Assembly: GCF_032116555.1 (NCBI RefSeq)
Contig: NZ_CP134949.1
Span: 558,001 to 622,000 of the forward strand
Reading direction: 5' to 3'
Length of the DNA: 64,000 nt
Source of the DNA: Halobaculum sp. XH14
Lineage (GTDB): Archaea > Halobacteriota > Halobacteria > Halobacteriales > Haloferacaceae
In this document: positions 18,391 through 27,055 of the stretch, in pieces
Numbering within the stretch: position 1 is the stretch's first letter
Layout: the number at the start of each line of letters is the position of its first letter
Translations under genes and position numbers: made by a program
Notes under the pieces: model-generated
Databases searched by the model: none
What the model was told of the DNA's origin: nothing
What the model saw: the letters and a program-made list of their open reading frames with translations, nothing else

Positions 18391-18588
18391 TCAGTCGCCG
18401 GCCGGCGACGTCGGCACGTCGGGCACCTCGGACTCCTCGCGCTCCTCCTCGGCATCCGGCGCTGTCTCCTCCGGTTTCGCCGGCTCGTCGGTCGGTTCCG
18501 CCGCCGGCTCGTCGGTCGGTTCCGCCGCCGCCTCGTCGAGCCGTTCCCGGATCGCCTCCCACTCCTCGATTTCACTGTGATGGCACAT
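18391..18588 (-). CDS. Small acidic haloarchaeal protein with an EPTDEPAA repeat
   Basis: 65 residues starting MCHHSEIEEWEAIRERLDE, then a low-complexity tail with EPTDEPAAEPTDEPAKPEE. GGGGAG lies about 6 nt before the ATG at 18588, a clear ribosome-binding site, so I prefer this start to the ATG at 18603. The Cys-His-His head could bind a metal; that is a guess. The tail repeat is also a direct DNA repeat of about 24 bp. The function is unknown. Confidence 0.7.
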   Translation of the reverse strand: MCHHSEIEEWEAIRERLDEAAAEPTDEPAAEPTDEPAKPEETAPDAEEEREESEVPDVPTSPAGD

Positions 18589-18754
18589 GGTATCTCCCCA
18601 CATGGCGTTCGGGAGTGTGGGTGAAAAAATCGGGGGTTTTCTCGGGCCTCAGTGGCTGATTCGGTTGAATTTGGTTACCAGAGGATGTCCGAGTGGGTGT
18701 CGGGATCCGTCGGGTTCGTCGGCTCTTCCGTCGACACGTTCCGTGCTTCGACTG

Positions 18755-18880
18755 CCTCGAACGCCCCCGTTCAGTCCCACCTGACCGCCACCGCACCCTC
18801 CCCAGCCGATTCGCTCCCTTCGGTCGCTCGTCCCTCGCGCGCGTTTGCTCGCCCCTGCGGGGCTCGCCGTCACGCGCGCC
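18755..18880 (+). repeat. Dispersed modular repeat, copy C (short form)
   Basis: A condensed copy in the 321 bp gap between the small acidic gene and pus10. Outer module CCTCGAACGCCCCC runs directly into the core remnant TTCAGTCCCACC, then CACCCTCCCCAGCC and a type-1 tail (CCCTCGCGCGCG ... CACGCGCGCC). The variable hairpin segment is missing. No gene is seen in the rest of the gap. Confidence 0.75.
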
Positions 18881-18909
18881 GTGGCGGCTCTCGGTATCGA
18901 CGCCCCCGG

Positions 18910-20193
18910 TCAGTCCAGGAAGAACGCCTCGTCCTCGAACGGTTCCTCCTCGCCCTCGACGGCCAGCACGTCGAGCGCGGTCACGACCGCGTCGACGCCG
19001 AGCAGGCCCGCCAGGCTCGGCTCCGTCCGGCCCTCGTCGCCGGAAATCAGCTCCTTGATGTACAGTCCGCCCTCGCCGTGGACGTCGACGGTCGCGTGCC
19101 GGGCGTCCGCGAGTTTGCCCTCGACGTCGTGGACGACGCGTGTCCGGGTCTTGGCGGCACGGCGGTGGTCCACCCGGTTGGGCGTGTACTGCTCGATGGT
19201 GGCCCCGTCGAGGCTGTCGAGCGCGTCCGCGAGTTCGTCGGCGGTCACGTCCCCGCCGAACTCGACCGCGGCGCGGTAGCGCTTGCTCGCGTCGTGCCGC
19301 TTCACGCGCTCGACCATCCCGTGGCCCGCGAGCCGCAGGCCCTCAACCTCGACTTTCCCCTCCGCGAGGGCGTTGACGTCGGCCTCCAGCCGCTCCACGT
19401 CGACGTCGCGCCGGCGGGGCTCCTCCACCTCGACGACGAACGGGCGGCCGGTGCCCAGCATCAGCGCGTCGACGTCCTCGCGGCCCGCGCCGTGGAACAC
19501 CGAGTCGACGCCGTCCATCACGTCCTCGACGACCGGCGCGGTGAGCTGCTGGACGCTCTCGGGGTACAGGAACCCCGTCCCCTCGCACGTGGGACACGGG
19601 TCCGCGCCGTCGCGTCCCGAGCCGCGGCAGTCCGAGCAGGGCCACTCAGTCTGGGGGATGTCCCGCTCCAGTTTCCGGTAGCGACCGTAGACGAACGCCG
19701 AGTTGACCTCGACGTCGACGCGGTCGGCCTCCAGGTCGAGGAGGAACTGCACGTCGGGCCGGCCCAGGTCGACCTCGGTGTCGGTGAGTCGCCCGAACCG
19801 CTTGCCGACCTCGCGGTTGCACTCCTTGCGCAGCGGCTCGCCGGCCTCGGGGTCCATGCCCGCGTCCTCGCGGAGCAGGGCCTCGTTCTCCTCCAGCAGC
19901 GGGGGGACGCGCGTGCCGACCTGGTAGGTGGCGAACTCCACGCCCTCGACGGCATCGACGGCGCGCTCGGCCCACTCGTCGAACCGGGCGGTCGCGCCCT
20001 CACAGACCCAGCACTCCGCGGGGTCGGGCGCGTCGTAGTCCTCGTCGTCGGCCAGCGCCAGCGCGACCCGGAGCCCGCGGCCGCGGTCGGCGTTGCCGAG
20101 GCCGAACGAGCGGTCGGCGAACGGCCGGCCGAGGCAGTGATCACAGAGCGGCCCGGTCGCGAGCAGGCCGCGGGCCGGCGAGAGAACGTCCAT
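18910..20193 (-). CDS. pus10: tRNA pseudouridine synthase Pus10
   Basis: 427 residues. The N-terminal half has three CxxC-type zinc sites (CDHCLGRPF; CWVCEG; CSDCRGSG with CPTCEGTG), typical of the archaeal Pus10 THUMP-like region. The catalytic Asp is in AGREDVDALMLGTGRPF and the C-terminal part ends ISGDEGRTEPSLAGLLG. It makes pseudouridines 54 and 55 in the T-arm of archaeal tRNAs. The ATG at 20193 (MDVLSPARGLL) is preferred over a GTG three codons upstream. Confidence 0.95.
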   Translation of the reverse strand: MDVLSPARGLLATGPLCDHCLGRPFADRSFGLGNADRGRGLRVALALADDEDYDAPDPAECWVCEGATARFDEWAERAVDAVEGVEFATYQVGTRVPPLLEENEALLREDAGMDPEAGEPLRKECNREVGKRFGRLTDTEVDLGRPDVQFLLDLEADRVDVEVNSAFVYGRYRKLERDIPQTEWPCSDCRGSGRDGADPCPTCEGTGFLYPESVQQLTAPVVEDVMDGVDSVFHGAGREDVDALMLGTGRPFVVEVEEPRRRDVDVERLEADVNALAEGKVEVEGLRLAGHGMVERVKRHDASKRYRAAVEFGGDVTADELADALDSLDGATIEQYTPNRVDHRRAAKTRTRVVHDVEGKLADARHATVDVHGEGGLYIKELISGDEGRTEPSLAGLLGVDAVVTALDVLAVEGEEEPFEDEAFFLD

Positions 20194-20267
20194 GCGGGCC
20201 ACTCCTCGGGGCGGCCACTACCGTCTTTCGTTCCGCGGGCTACGGGGTCGGCGTCGCCGAAAAGACC

Positions 20268-20309
20268 GCGTCGGCTGAACCGCAGTCGTGCTTGCGTCGG
20301 CTGAACCGC
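20268..20309. repeat. Short direct repeat downstream of the 20313 gene
   Basis: GCGTCGGCTGAACCGC occurs at 20268-20283 and again at 20294-20309. It lies in the 119 bp between the pus10 start and the end of the next minus-strand gene. Confidence 0.6.
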
Positions 20310-20312
20310 GGG

Positions 20313-20660
20313 TCAGGCCGCGTCGGCGGCGGTGCCGTCGGCAGCCTCGGCGGCGTCGGGCGGGACGCCGCGCGTCGCGTCGACGGTGACCGCCGAGACG
20401 CCGAAGGCGTCCTCGAAGTCGGCGGCCAGCGCCGCCGGCTCGTCGGGCAAGTCGGCGTCCAGCGCGAGCGTGGTCTCGACCTCGACGGTGAGGTCGTTCA
20501 GGCCGGGCTGGAGGCCGCACAGCTCGAGCGACTCCACGGCGCGGACGCCGTCGAGGCGGGCGAGCTTCGTTTCGACGCCCGCGGCGAGGTCGCCGGGGGC
20601 GGCACGGGACACCGCGACTGTCATGCTGGCATCGGCCAGTCGGGCCAGTTGGACCGACAT
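20313..20660 (-). CDS. Conserved haloarchaeal hypothetical protein
   Basis: 115 residues. An alpha/beta segment (PGDLAAGVETKLARLDGVRAVESLELCGLQPGLNDLTVEVETTLAL, read in two parts) repeats the pattern of a ferredoxin-like or ACT-like fold, and the tail is Ala/Asp-rich. GGGGAG stands three bases before the ATG at 20660; an internal ATG at 20624 (MTVAVSRAAPG) is an alternative start. No known family is recognised. It is on the same strand as pus10, 119 bp away. Confidence 0.6.
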   Translation of the reverse strand: MSVQLARLADASMTVAVSRAAPGDLAAGVETKLARLDGVRAVESLELCGLQPGLNDLTVEVETTLALDADLPDEPAALAADFEDAFGVSAVTVDATRGVPPDAAEAADGTAADAA

Positions 20661-20843
20661 AGGCTCCCCGCGCGAGTCGAACGCGCGTCGGGCCACTCCG
20701 CGTGGGTGCGGTTCGTGCACCCCGATGCGGTTCCGTGGGAGTGGCCGCGGGAACGTGGACGTCGCCGGGACGATGACCCGAACGGTAGGAAGGACAGGGA
20801 GAGTCCGCCTCCGTTCGGGCGTTCGCCCGAAGCGTCGTCGCGT

Positions 20844-20990
20844 TCACGCGGCGATGGAGGCGGACCGTACGTCGAACCGGAGTCCGTCCGCGTTCCCCTT
20901 CGGATTCGCCATCGGGGAATCGGACCGCCACTCGCCATAGCCGGCACTGGTCGCGTGAGCGAGCGTGCCGGTGGTGGTAGTGGCGGTCAT
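20844..20990 (-). CDS. Possible small protein (48 residues)
   Basis: A frame reading MTATTTTGTLAHATSAGYG then EWRSDSPMANPKGNADGLRF, ending SASIAA. Its composition is balanced (Ser, Thr, Gly, Ala, Asp), unlike the Arg/Pro-rich shadow frames here, and its third positions are mostly G or C. An upstream start at 21074 would extend it. No Shine-Dalgarno site or well-placed TATA box is seen and I do not know the family, so this is tentative. Confidence 0.4.
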   Translation of the reverse strand: MTATTTTGTLAHATSAGYGEWRSDSPMANPKGNADGLRFDVRSASIAA

Positions 20991-21125
20991 CGGAGTCCGG
21001 CCGACTTGCGTCGGTACCTGCCACGTTCGTGGGTGTTCACTTAACGATTCTCCCGCCGTGTTGCGGTGTGGCATGGGTTCGAGTGTGGGTCTGTGGTGGA
21101 TTTCCTTCCGCCGGGAGTACGGCTA

Positions 21126-21618
21126 CCTCGAAAGCCCCCGCGGCTGTCGGCTCGGGGGACCACGCCTGCGCTCCTCGCGCTCGCTTCGCTCGCGCTGTCG
21201 TTCGAAAATCGAAGATTTTCGTGATGCTGTCGGATTCCGACGGAATCCGACCGCTGACGGGGAACCGTCGGTTTCCCGTACTGACGAAAGACGCCCTGGC
21301 GTCTTTCGAACCACGAGGGTGCGTTCCGAGGAGCTCGCTCCGAGGTAAGACGAGCATCGCAGGCCAGCGAGCGGAGCGACCGAGGCGAGAAGCACAGGAG
21401 GCTGGGGAGGGAGAGGTGCGGTGCGGTGCCGTGCGGTGGGTGGGACTGAAAGGGGCCGCGGCGTTCACGGGCGCTTGCGCCCGTGAATTCGGGAGAGCGT
21501 GCTCTCCCGTAAGTCGACGCGGGCGCGGACCGACAAGCACCGCAGCCGAACGAGCGAAGCGAGTGAGGCGAGGAGCACAGCGGCCGCACCGAGTCGAGCG
21601 CCGCGGGGGCTTTCGAGG
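21126..21618. mobile_element. Dispersed modular repeat, copy D: complete unit with perfect inverted ends
   Basis: 493 bp bounded by CCTCGAAAGCCCCCGCGGC (21126-21144) and its exact reverse complement (21600-21618). There is no coding capacity I trust. Reading from the right end: GC-rich segment, two hairpins (GGGAGAGC/GCTCTCCC and ACGGGCGC/GCGCCCGT), core CCCCTTTCAGTCCCACC, then a type-2 tail with GAAAGACGCC/GGCGTCTTTC (21286-21307), TCGGATTCC/GGAATCCGA around GAC (21230-21250) and CGAAAATC/GATTTTCG around GAA (21203-21221). No clear target-site duplication flanks it. The shape resembles a non-autonomous miniature inverted-repeat element. The rest of the 20661-21682 gap holds only the tentative small frame at 20844. 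Confidence 0.7.
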
Positions 21619-21682
21619 TGTTCGCGTCGCCGAAAACCCTTCCACCGAACTCGAAACTCCGGGAAACCGAAACGAACCGACG

Positions 21683-22548
<866 letters not shown>

Positions 22549-22552
<4 letters not shown>

Positions 22553-23694
22553 TGGTTCACCTCCTCGGCGTTCGCGACCGCACGCTGGACGGCGTCCTCC
22601 AGCGTCGATTCGACCTGCACCAGGTCGGTGTTCAGGATCTCCATCCCCTCCTCGGCGTTCGTGCCAGCGAGGCGGACGACGACCGGCTTCGGGATCTCGT
22701 CGAACTGCTCGAGCGCCTCGTTGATCCCCTTGGCGACCTCGTCGCCGCGGGTGATGCCCCCGAAGATGTTGAACACGACCGAGTCGACGTTCTCGTCGGC
22801 GAACACCATGTCGAGCGCGTTCGCCACGCGCTCGGCCTTCGCGCCGCCGCCGATGTCGAGGAAGTTCGCGGGCGACCCGCCGTAGTGGTCCACGAGGTCG
22901 AGCGTCGTCATCACCAGGCCCGCGCCGTTGCCGATGATGCCGACGTTGCCCGAGAGGCGGACGTAGTCGAAGCCGTACTCGTTCGCCTTCGCCTCGAGGT
23001 CGTCCTCGGCGGCCTCCTCCTCCATCTCGGCCAGTTCGGGCTGGCGGAACAGCGCGTCCTCGTCGATGTTCATCACCGCGTCGGCCGCGACGACCTCGCG
23101 GTCGGCGGTGATCATGACGGGGTTGATCTCGATGTCCGCGGCGTCCTTCGCCTCGTAGAGATCGTAGAGCGTCGAGACGATGGAGGCGACGTCGCCGGCG
23201 ACGTCGCGCGGGATTCCGGCCTCGTAGACGACCTTCCGGGCCTGGTACGGGTGGAGCCCGAACGCGGGGTCGACGTGCTCGCGTGCGATGGCCTCCGGGG
23301 TCTCGGCGGCCACCTCCTCGATGTCGACGCCGCCCTCGGTCGACACCATGGCGACTGGCTCGCCCTCGCCGCGGTCCATCGTGATGCCGACGTACAGCTC
23401 GTTCTCGAAGTCGACGCCGGCCTCGACGAGGACCTTCTCGACCGTGTAGCCCTTCAGGTCCATGCCGAGGATGTCCTCGGCTGCCTCGCGCGCCTCGGCC
23501 TCGCTGGTCGCGATCTTGATCCCGCCGGCCTTGCCACGTCCCCCGACGTGTACCTGCGCCTTGATGGCGGCCGGGTAGCCGATCTCCGCGACCGCGTCCA
23601 CGACCTCCTCGACGGTGGACGCGAGCCGCGAGTCCGGGGTCGGAATCCCGGCGTCGGCGAAGACCTCCTTCGCCTGATACTCGTGAAGTTTCAT
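22549..23694 (-). CDS. sucC: Succinyl-CoA synthetase (ADP-forming) beta subunit
   Basis: 381 residues. The ATP-grasp domain starts [20 protein letters not shown] with [16 protein letters not shown] (about residues 45-60) for nucleotide binding. The C-terminal ligase domain has [16 protein letters not shown] and [11 protein letters not shown]. It forms the complex with SucD, encoded immediately downstream with a four-base overlap. Confidence 0.97.
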
Positions 23695-23720
23695 CCGTTT
23701 CGAAACCGGGTCCTCGCGCG

Positions 23721-23726
23721 CTTAAA
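23721..23726 (-). promoter_or_regulatory. TATA box for sucC-sucD
   Basis: On the minus strand GATTTAAG lies with its core 27-32 nt before the sucC ATG at 23694, as for a leaderless operon transcript. Confidence 0.6.
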
Positions 23727-23802
23727 TCCCGACGATTCGGTCACGTGCTGCCGCGGCAGCGCGGTCGATTACGGGGGGAGCCGTCACCCCAGCTCCGACC
23801 CG

Positions 23803-24096
23803 CTACTCCGTTCCGAGCGACGCCCGGACGTGGCCGGCCGCCGCGACGACGAGGCCGAACAGCGCGAGGAGGTACGCGAGCGCGAACGTCGGGTCGAGCG
23901 TCCTGGCGTTACAGCCGTTCGAGTAGAACACGCGCGGCGGCCAGACCTGCACGCCCTGGAGGACGTACTCGGAGAGCGACCGCTGGCCGGGACAGAACGC
24001 CTCGGTGGTGGCGAGAACCGGGTCGAGCACCAGCAGCACCGTTCCGACGAACAGCGCGGCCGCGAACGTCGTGAACCCGACCCGTCGGAGGGACAT
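23803..24096 (-). CDS. Small membrane protein, function unknown
   Basis: 97 residues starting MSLRRVGFTTFAAALFVGTVLLVL. It has a first hydrophobic helix, an extracytoplasmic part with two Cys (TEAFCPGQRS and FYSNGCNART) that could form a disulphide, and a second helix (FALAYLLALFGLVVAAAGHV). No family is recognised. It diverges from the 24187 dehydrogenase. Confidence 0.6.
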   Translation of the reverse strand: MSLRRVGFTTFAAALFVGTVLLVLDPVLATTEAFCPGQRSLSEYVLQGVQVWPPRVFYSNGCNARTLDPTFALAYLLALFGLVVAAAGHVRASLGTE

Positions 24097-24156
24097 GAGA
24101 CGCCCGTCTCGCGCACGGGAAATCAGTCCGTCGGTCCACCTCGCCTCGGCGGCCGG

Positions 24157-24164
24157 TTTTATGC
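24157..24164 (+). promoter_or_regulatory. TATA box for the 24187 dehydrogenase
   Basis: TTTTATGC lies 23-30 nt before the ATG at 24187. A GGGAGGA is also present 6 nt before the ATG, so either leaderless or SD-led initiation is possible. Confidence 0.55.
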
Positions 24165-24186
24165 CCGCTCCGCGGGAGGAGTGACC

Positions 24187-25152
24187 ATGCGCGCAGTCCG
24201 CTTTCACGAGCACGGCGACGAATCGGTGCTGGGGGTCGACGAGGTGGACCGACCGGATCCGGGTCCCGACGAGGTGCTCGTCGAGGTTGCCTCGGCCGGC
24301 GTCAACCCGGTGGACACGTACTTCCGCGAGGGGTCGTACACGCCGTACGCACTGCCCGCGGTTCCGGGCGTCGACGCCGCCGGCAAGGCGGTCGAAGTCG
24401 GCGAGGGAGTCGAGGGGATCGCCGAGGGGGACCTCGTGTACGCGACGGGGCTGAGCATGGCGATGCCCGGCGGCTACGCGGAGTACGTCGCGGTGCCGAC
24501 GGACCGTCTCGCGGTGCTCCCGGACGACGCGGACCTCCGGGCGGCCGGCGGCGCGGGCGTCGCCGCCGTCACGGCCTGGCGGGCGCTGATCGAGCACGCG
24601 GACCTCCGCCCCGCCGAGACCGCGCTGATCCACGGCGGCTCGGGCGGCGTCGGCCACGCCGCGGTCCAGGTCGCGGCGGCGACCGGCGCGCGGGTCCTCA
24701 CCACCGCCTCGCCGGCGTACCACGACCGGCTCCACGAACTCGGCGCGGACGCGGCGTTCGACTACGACCGCGACGACCTCGCGGACGCGGTGACGGACGC
24801 GACCGACGGCGACGGCGTCGACGTCGTCCTCGACCACCGGCTCGACGACTACCTCCAGTTCGACGCCGACGTCGCCGCCCACGGCGCCCGCGTCGTCGGC
24901 ATCGGCGAGAACGAGCAGGCGATCGGGTTCGACAGTTCGGCCGGCGCCCGTTCGAAGGACCTGCGGCTCCAGCTCATGTCGATGTTCAACACGCCGAGCC
25001 TCGCGGACGCGCTGGCCGAGCTGGCGACGCTCTGGGAGGCGGGCGACCTGACGGTCGAGGTGGATCGGAGCTACGACCTCGCGGAGGCGGGCGAGGCCCA
25101 GCGGGACGTGATGGCCGACAGCTTCCTCGGAAAGCTGGTCATCGAACCGTAG
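24187..25152 (+). CDS. Zinc-independent NADPH:quinone reductase-like dehydrogenase (MDR family)
   Basis: 321 residues in the medium-chain dehydrogenase fold. The N-terminal GroES-like part is MRAVRFHEHGDESVLGVDEV; the Rossmann motif is GGSGGVGHAAVQVA near residue 155. It lacks the Cys cluster and catalytic zinc ligands of alcohol dehydrogenases, which points to the quinone oxidoreductase (QOR) branch that reduces quinones or enones with NAD(P)H. The exact substrate is unknown. The SDR gene follows 79 bp downstream on the same strand. Confidence 0.88.
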   Translation: MRAVRFHEHGDESVLGVDEVDRPDPGPDEVLVEVASAGVNPVDTYFREGSYTPYALPAVPGVDAAGKAVEVGEGVEGIAEGDLVYATGLSMAMPGGYAEYVAVPTDRLAVLPDDADLRAAGGAGVAAVTAWRALIEHADLRPAETALIHGGSGGVGHAAVQVAAATGARVLTTASPAYHDRLHELGADAAFDYDRDDLADAVTDATDGDGVDVVLDHRLDDYLQFDADVAAHGARVVGIGENEQAIGFDSSAGARSKDLRLQLMSMFNTPSLADALAELATLWEAGDLTVEVDRSYDLAEAGEAQRDVMADSFLGKLVIEP

Positions 25153-25231
25153 CCGGTTCGGAACCGTTCGCGGGGCGTCGGAGCGGCCCACCGACGGTAC
25201 CTTTGTGGTCGGTCGCGCCGAACCACGCCCC

Positions 25232-25936
25232 ATGCACGCCGAGTTCGACTTCACGGATCGAGTCGCGCTGGTCACCGGCGCCTGCGGCGCGCTCGGCAGC
25301 GCCGTCGCGGAGGCGTTCGCCGACGCCGGCGCGACGGTCGCGGCCTGTGACGTGATCGACGTCGACGACGAGGACAGCCTGCTCGACCCCGGCGAGGACA
25401 CGACGTTCCACCGGGCGGACTTCACCGACGAGGCCGAGGTCGAGGCGACGATCGAGGACGTGATCGACCGACACGGTCGCCTCGACTGCCTGTTGAACGT
25501 CGCGGGCACCTGGCGCGGCGGCGATCCGGTCGGCGAGACGGACGGCGACCAGTTCGGGATGCTGTTCGACGTGAACCTGAAGACGGCGTTCCTCGCGACC
25601 AAGCACGCGCTGCCGCACCTCCGGGAGACGGAGGGGTCGATGGTGGCGGTGTCGGCCCGATCCGGGCTGGAGGGCGGCGAGGGCGACGCGCTCTACCGGG
25701 CGAGCAAGGCCGGCGTGCGCATCTTCACCGAGTCGGTCGCCGAGGAGAACCTGGGAACGGTACGTGCGAACTGCGTCATGCCGTCGGTGCTCGACACGCC
25801 GACGAACCGCGAGATGATGGAGTACAGCGACGAGTGGGTAAAGCCCGCGGAGGTGGCGCGGGTGATGCTGTTCCTCTGTTCGGACGCCGCGACGCCGACG
25901 AGCGGGGCCGCCGTTCCCGTGTACGGCGAGGCGTGA
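25232..25936 (+). CDS. Short-chain dehydrogenase/reductase (SDR)
   Basis: 234 residues. The cofactor motif is VTGACGALGSAVAEAF near residue 12 (TGxxxGxG with Cys in the variable place), then LNVAGTW (NAG-type motif). The catalytic Tyr and Lys are in ALYRASKAGV (YxxxK), with Ser in VAVSARSG. It is an NAD(P)-dependent oxidoreductase of unknown substrate. The ATG at 25232 gives the usual short lead before the first strand. Confidence 0.9.
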   Translation: MHAEFDFTDRVALVTGACGALGSAVAEAFADAGATVAACDVIDVDDEDSLLDPGEDTTFHRADFTDEAEVEATIEDVIDRHGRLDCLLNVAGTWRGGDPVGETDGDQFGMLFDVNLKTAFLATKHALPHLRETEGSMVAVSARSGLEGGEGDALYRASKAGVRIFTESVAEENLGTVRANCVMPSVLDTPTNREMMEYSDEWVKPAEVARVMLFLCSDAATPTSGAAVPVYGEA

Positions 25937-25937
25937 T

Positions 25938-26047
25938 CGCTAGCCGGCCGACCGGAGGCGAGGCCACCGATAGCGATCGCGTCTCGTTCGAAGCGTAGGT
26001 GCCAGCCGGCCGAACGGAGGTGAGGCCATCGCTTACACCTACGCTTC
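25938..26047. repeat. Two tandem hairpins sharing one loop sequence
   Basis: Hairpin 1 has stem GATCGCTA/TAGCGATC (about 25935-25978). Hairpin 2 has the perfect 12 bp stem GAAGCGTAGGTG (25990-26001) and CACCTACGCTTC (26036-26047). The stems are unrelated, but the loops are nearly the same: GCCGGCCGACCGGAGGCGAG then GCCACCG, against GCCGGCCGAACGGAGGTGAG then GCCATCG. Further on, GCTTCAGAGAGG(C/T)GTGA is duplicated at 26043 and 26103. The region lies between the convergent SDR and SHOCT genes, so a terminator role is possible. Confidence 0.7.
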
Positions 26048-26137
26048 AGAGAGGCGTGACCCGAACCCTGCGAGCGGATGCGAGCCCCCGGTCGGAGTCA
26101 GGCTTCAGAGAGGTGTGATCGCTGGCTGCCCACCCTG

Positions 26138-26635
26138 CTACCGTGAGGATTCGGTCTCGCGCCGTCGCGTCCGGGACCCCTCCCGACGGTCGGGTCCGGG
26201 TCGTCGGTCGTCGGCGTCGAACAGCGCGTCGAGCCGTTTCTCGAACTCCTCGCGCGAGATCTCGCCCTTCGCGTAGCGGCGCTTCAGCGTCGCCTCGGCG
26301 TTCTCGGCGGCCTCCCGGCGCACGTCGAACGACCGCTCCTGCTCGGGGTACGCGTCGGGCGACTCCACGTTCCCGATGAGCGAGAGGTAGACGGGCCAGA
26401 GGCAGACGACGCCGAGGAGGAGACTGAACGGCGACGCGAGCAGGAAGAGCAGTCCCATGAGGAAGACGAGAAGCGAGGTCGGCCCGCCGAGCATGGCGAA
26501 GCCGCCGATGAACAGAACCGGCGCGAGGGCGAGCATCGGAAGCCCGAGCAGTACTCTGCCGAGCAGGCCGTCGGGGGTGTAGTGTTCGAGGAGGCGATGG
26601 AGGCGTCGTGGGGTGGAGGCGTCGGGACCGGACAT
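26138..26635 (-). CDS. SHOCT-domain membrane protein
   Basis: 165 residues. Two hydrophobic stretches lie at about 28-52 and 55-85 (LLGLPMLALAPVLFIGGFAML; LLVFLMGLLFLLASPFSLLLG). A cytoplasmic part follows with the SHOCT motif RRYAKGEISREEFEKRLDAL near residue 118-137, then a charged tail with many Arg. SHOCT is a short oligomerisation-type domain of unclear role, common in haloarchaea. It is convergent with the SDR gene. Confidence 0.85.
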   Translation of the reverse strand: MSGPDASTPRRLHRLLEHYTPDGLLGRVLLGLPMLALAPVLFIGGFAMLGGPTSLLVFLMGLLFLLASPFSLLLGVVCLWPVYLSLIGNVESPDAYPEQERSFDVRREAAENAEATLKRRYAKGEISREEFEKRLDALFDADDRRPGPDRREGSRTRRRETESSR

Positions 26636-26698
26636 GATTCGAGAGTGTCAGACCGAGCGGCAAAGCCGTTCCGGTCCAGCCGCTGTCACGAGTCGGGC

Positions 26699-26845
26699 TC
26701 AGTTCTTCTTCGCGCGAACCGTCTTCCCGCGACGAACCATGTCCTCACAGTGCGGGCACGCCCGGGGGCTGGTGATCCCCTCGGGTTCGAACACCTTGAC
26801 GTACCGTTCCGTGACGAACGACTCGCAGTTCTGGCAGGTAGGCAT
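26699..26845 (-). CDS. Small CPxCG-type zinc-finger protein (DUF7563-like)
   Basis: 48 residues, read directly: MPTCQNCESFVTERYVKVFE, ..., RACPHCEDMVRRGKTVRAKKN. Two CxxC pairs (Cys4/Cys7 and ACPHC near 30-33) would bind one zinc ion. The family of tiny haloarchaeal zinc fingers ending MVRRGKTVR is one I recall as DUF7563; these are often regulatory or RNA/DNA-linked, but no role can be given here. It lies between the SHOCT gene and the divergent ABC exporter. Confidence 0.75.
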   Translation of the reverse strand: MPTCQNCESFVTERYVKVFEPEGITSPRACPHCEDMVRRGKTVRAKKN

Positions 26846-27055
26846 ACCACCTCCGCGGGCCGACCCGGATAAACCGTTTGTGGTCCACGGCGGGGGTGTG
26901 ACGAAGTTGCTTGGGGACCGTTCGCACGACGAGTACGGGTCGTGACTGGCGGATCTATCACTGACGTTTCACTCCCGACCCGGTGGCGCCCCGATCGGCC
27001 GGCTCGGCGATCGCCGCCGGGCACACGGTCGAACGATCGCCCCGTCCCAAGGTCT

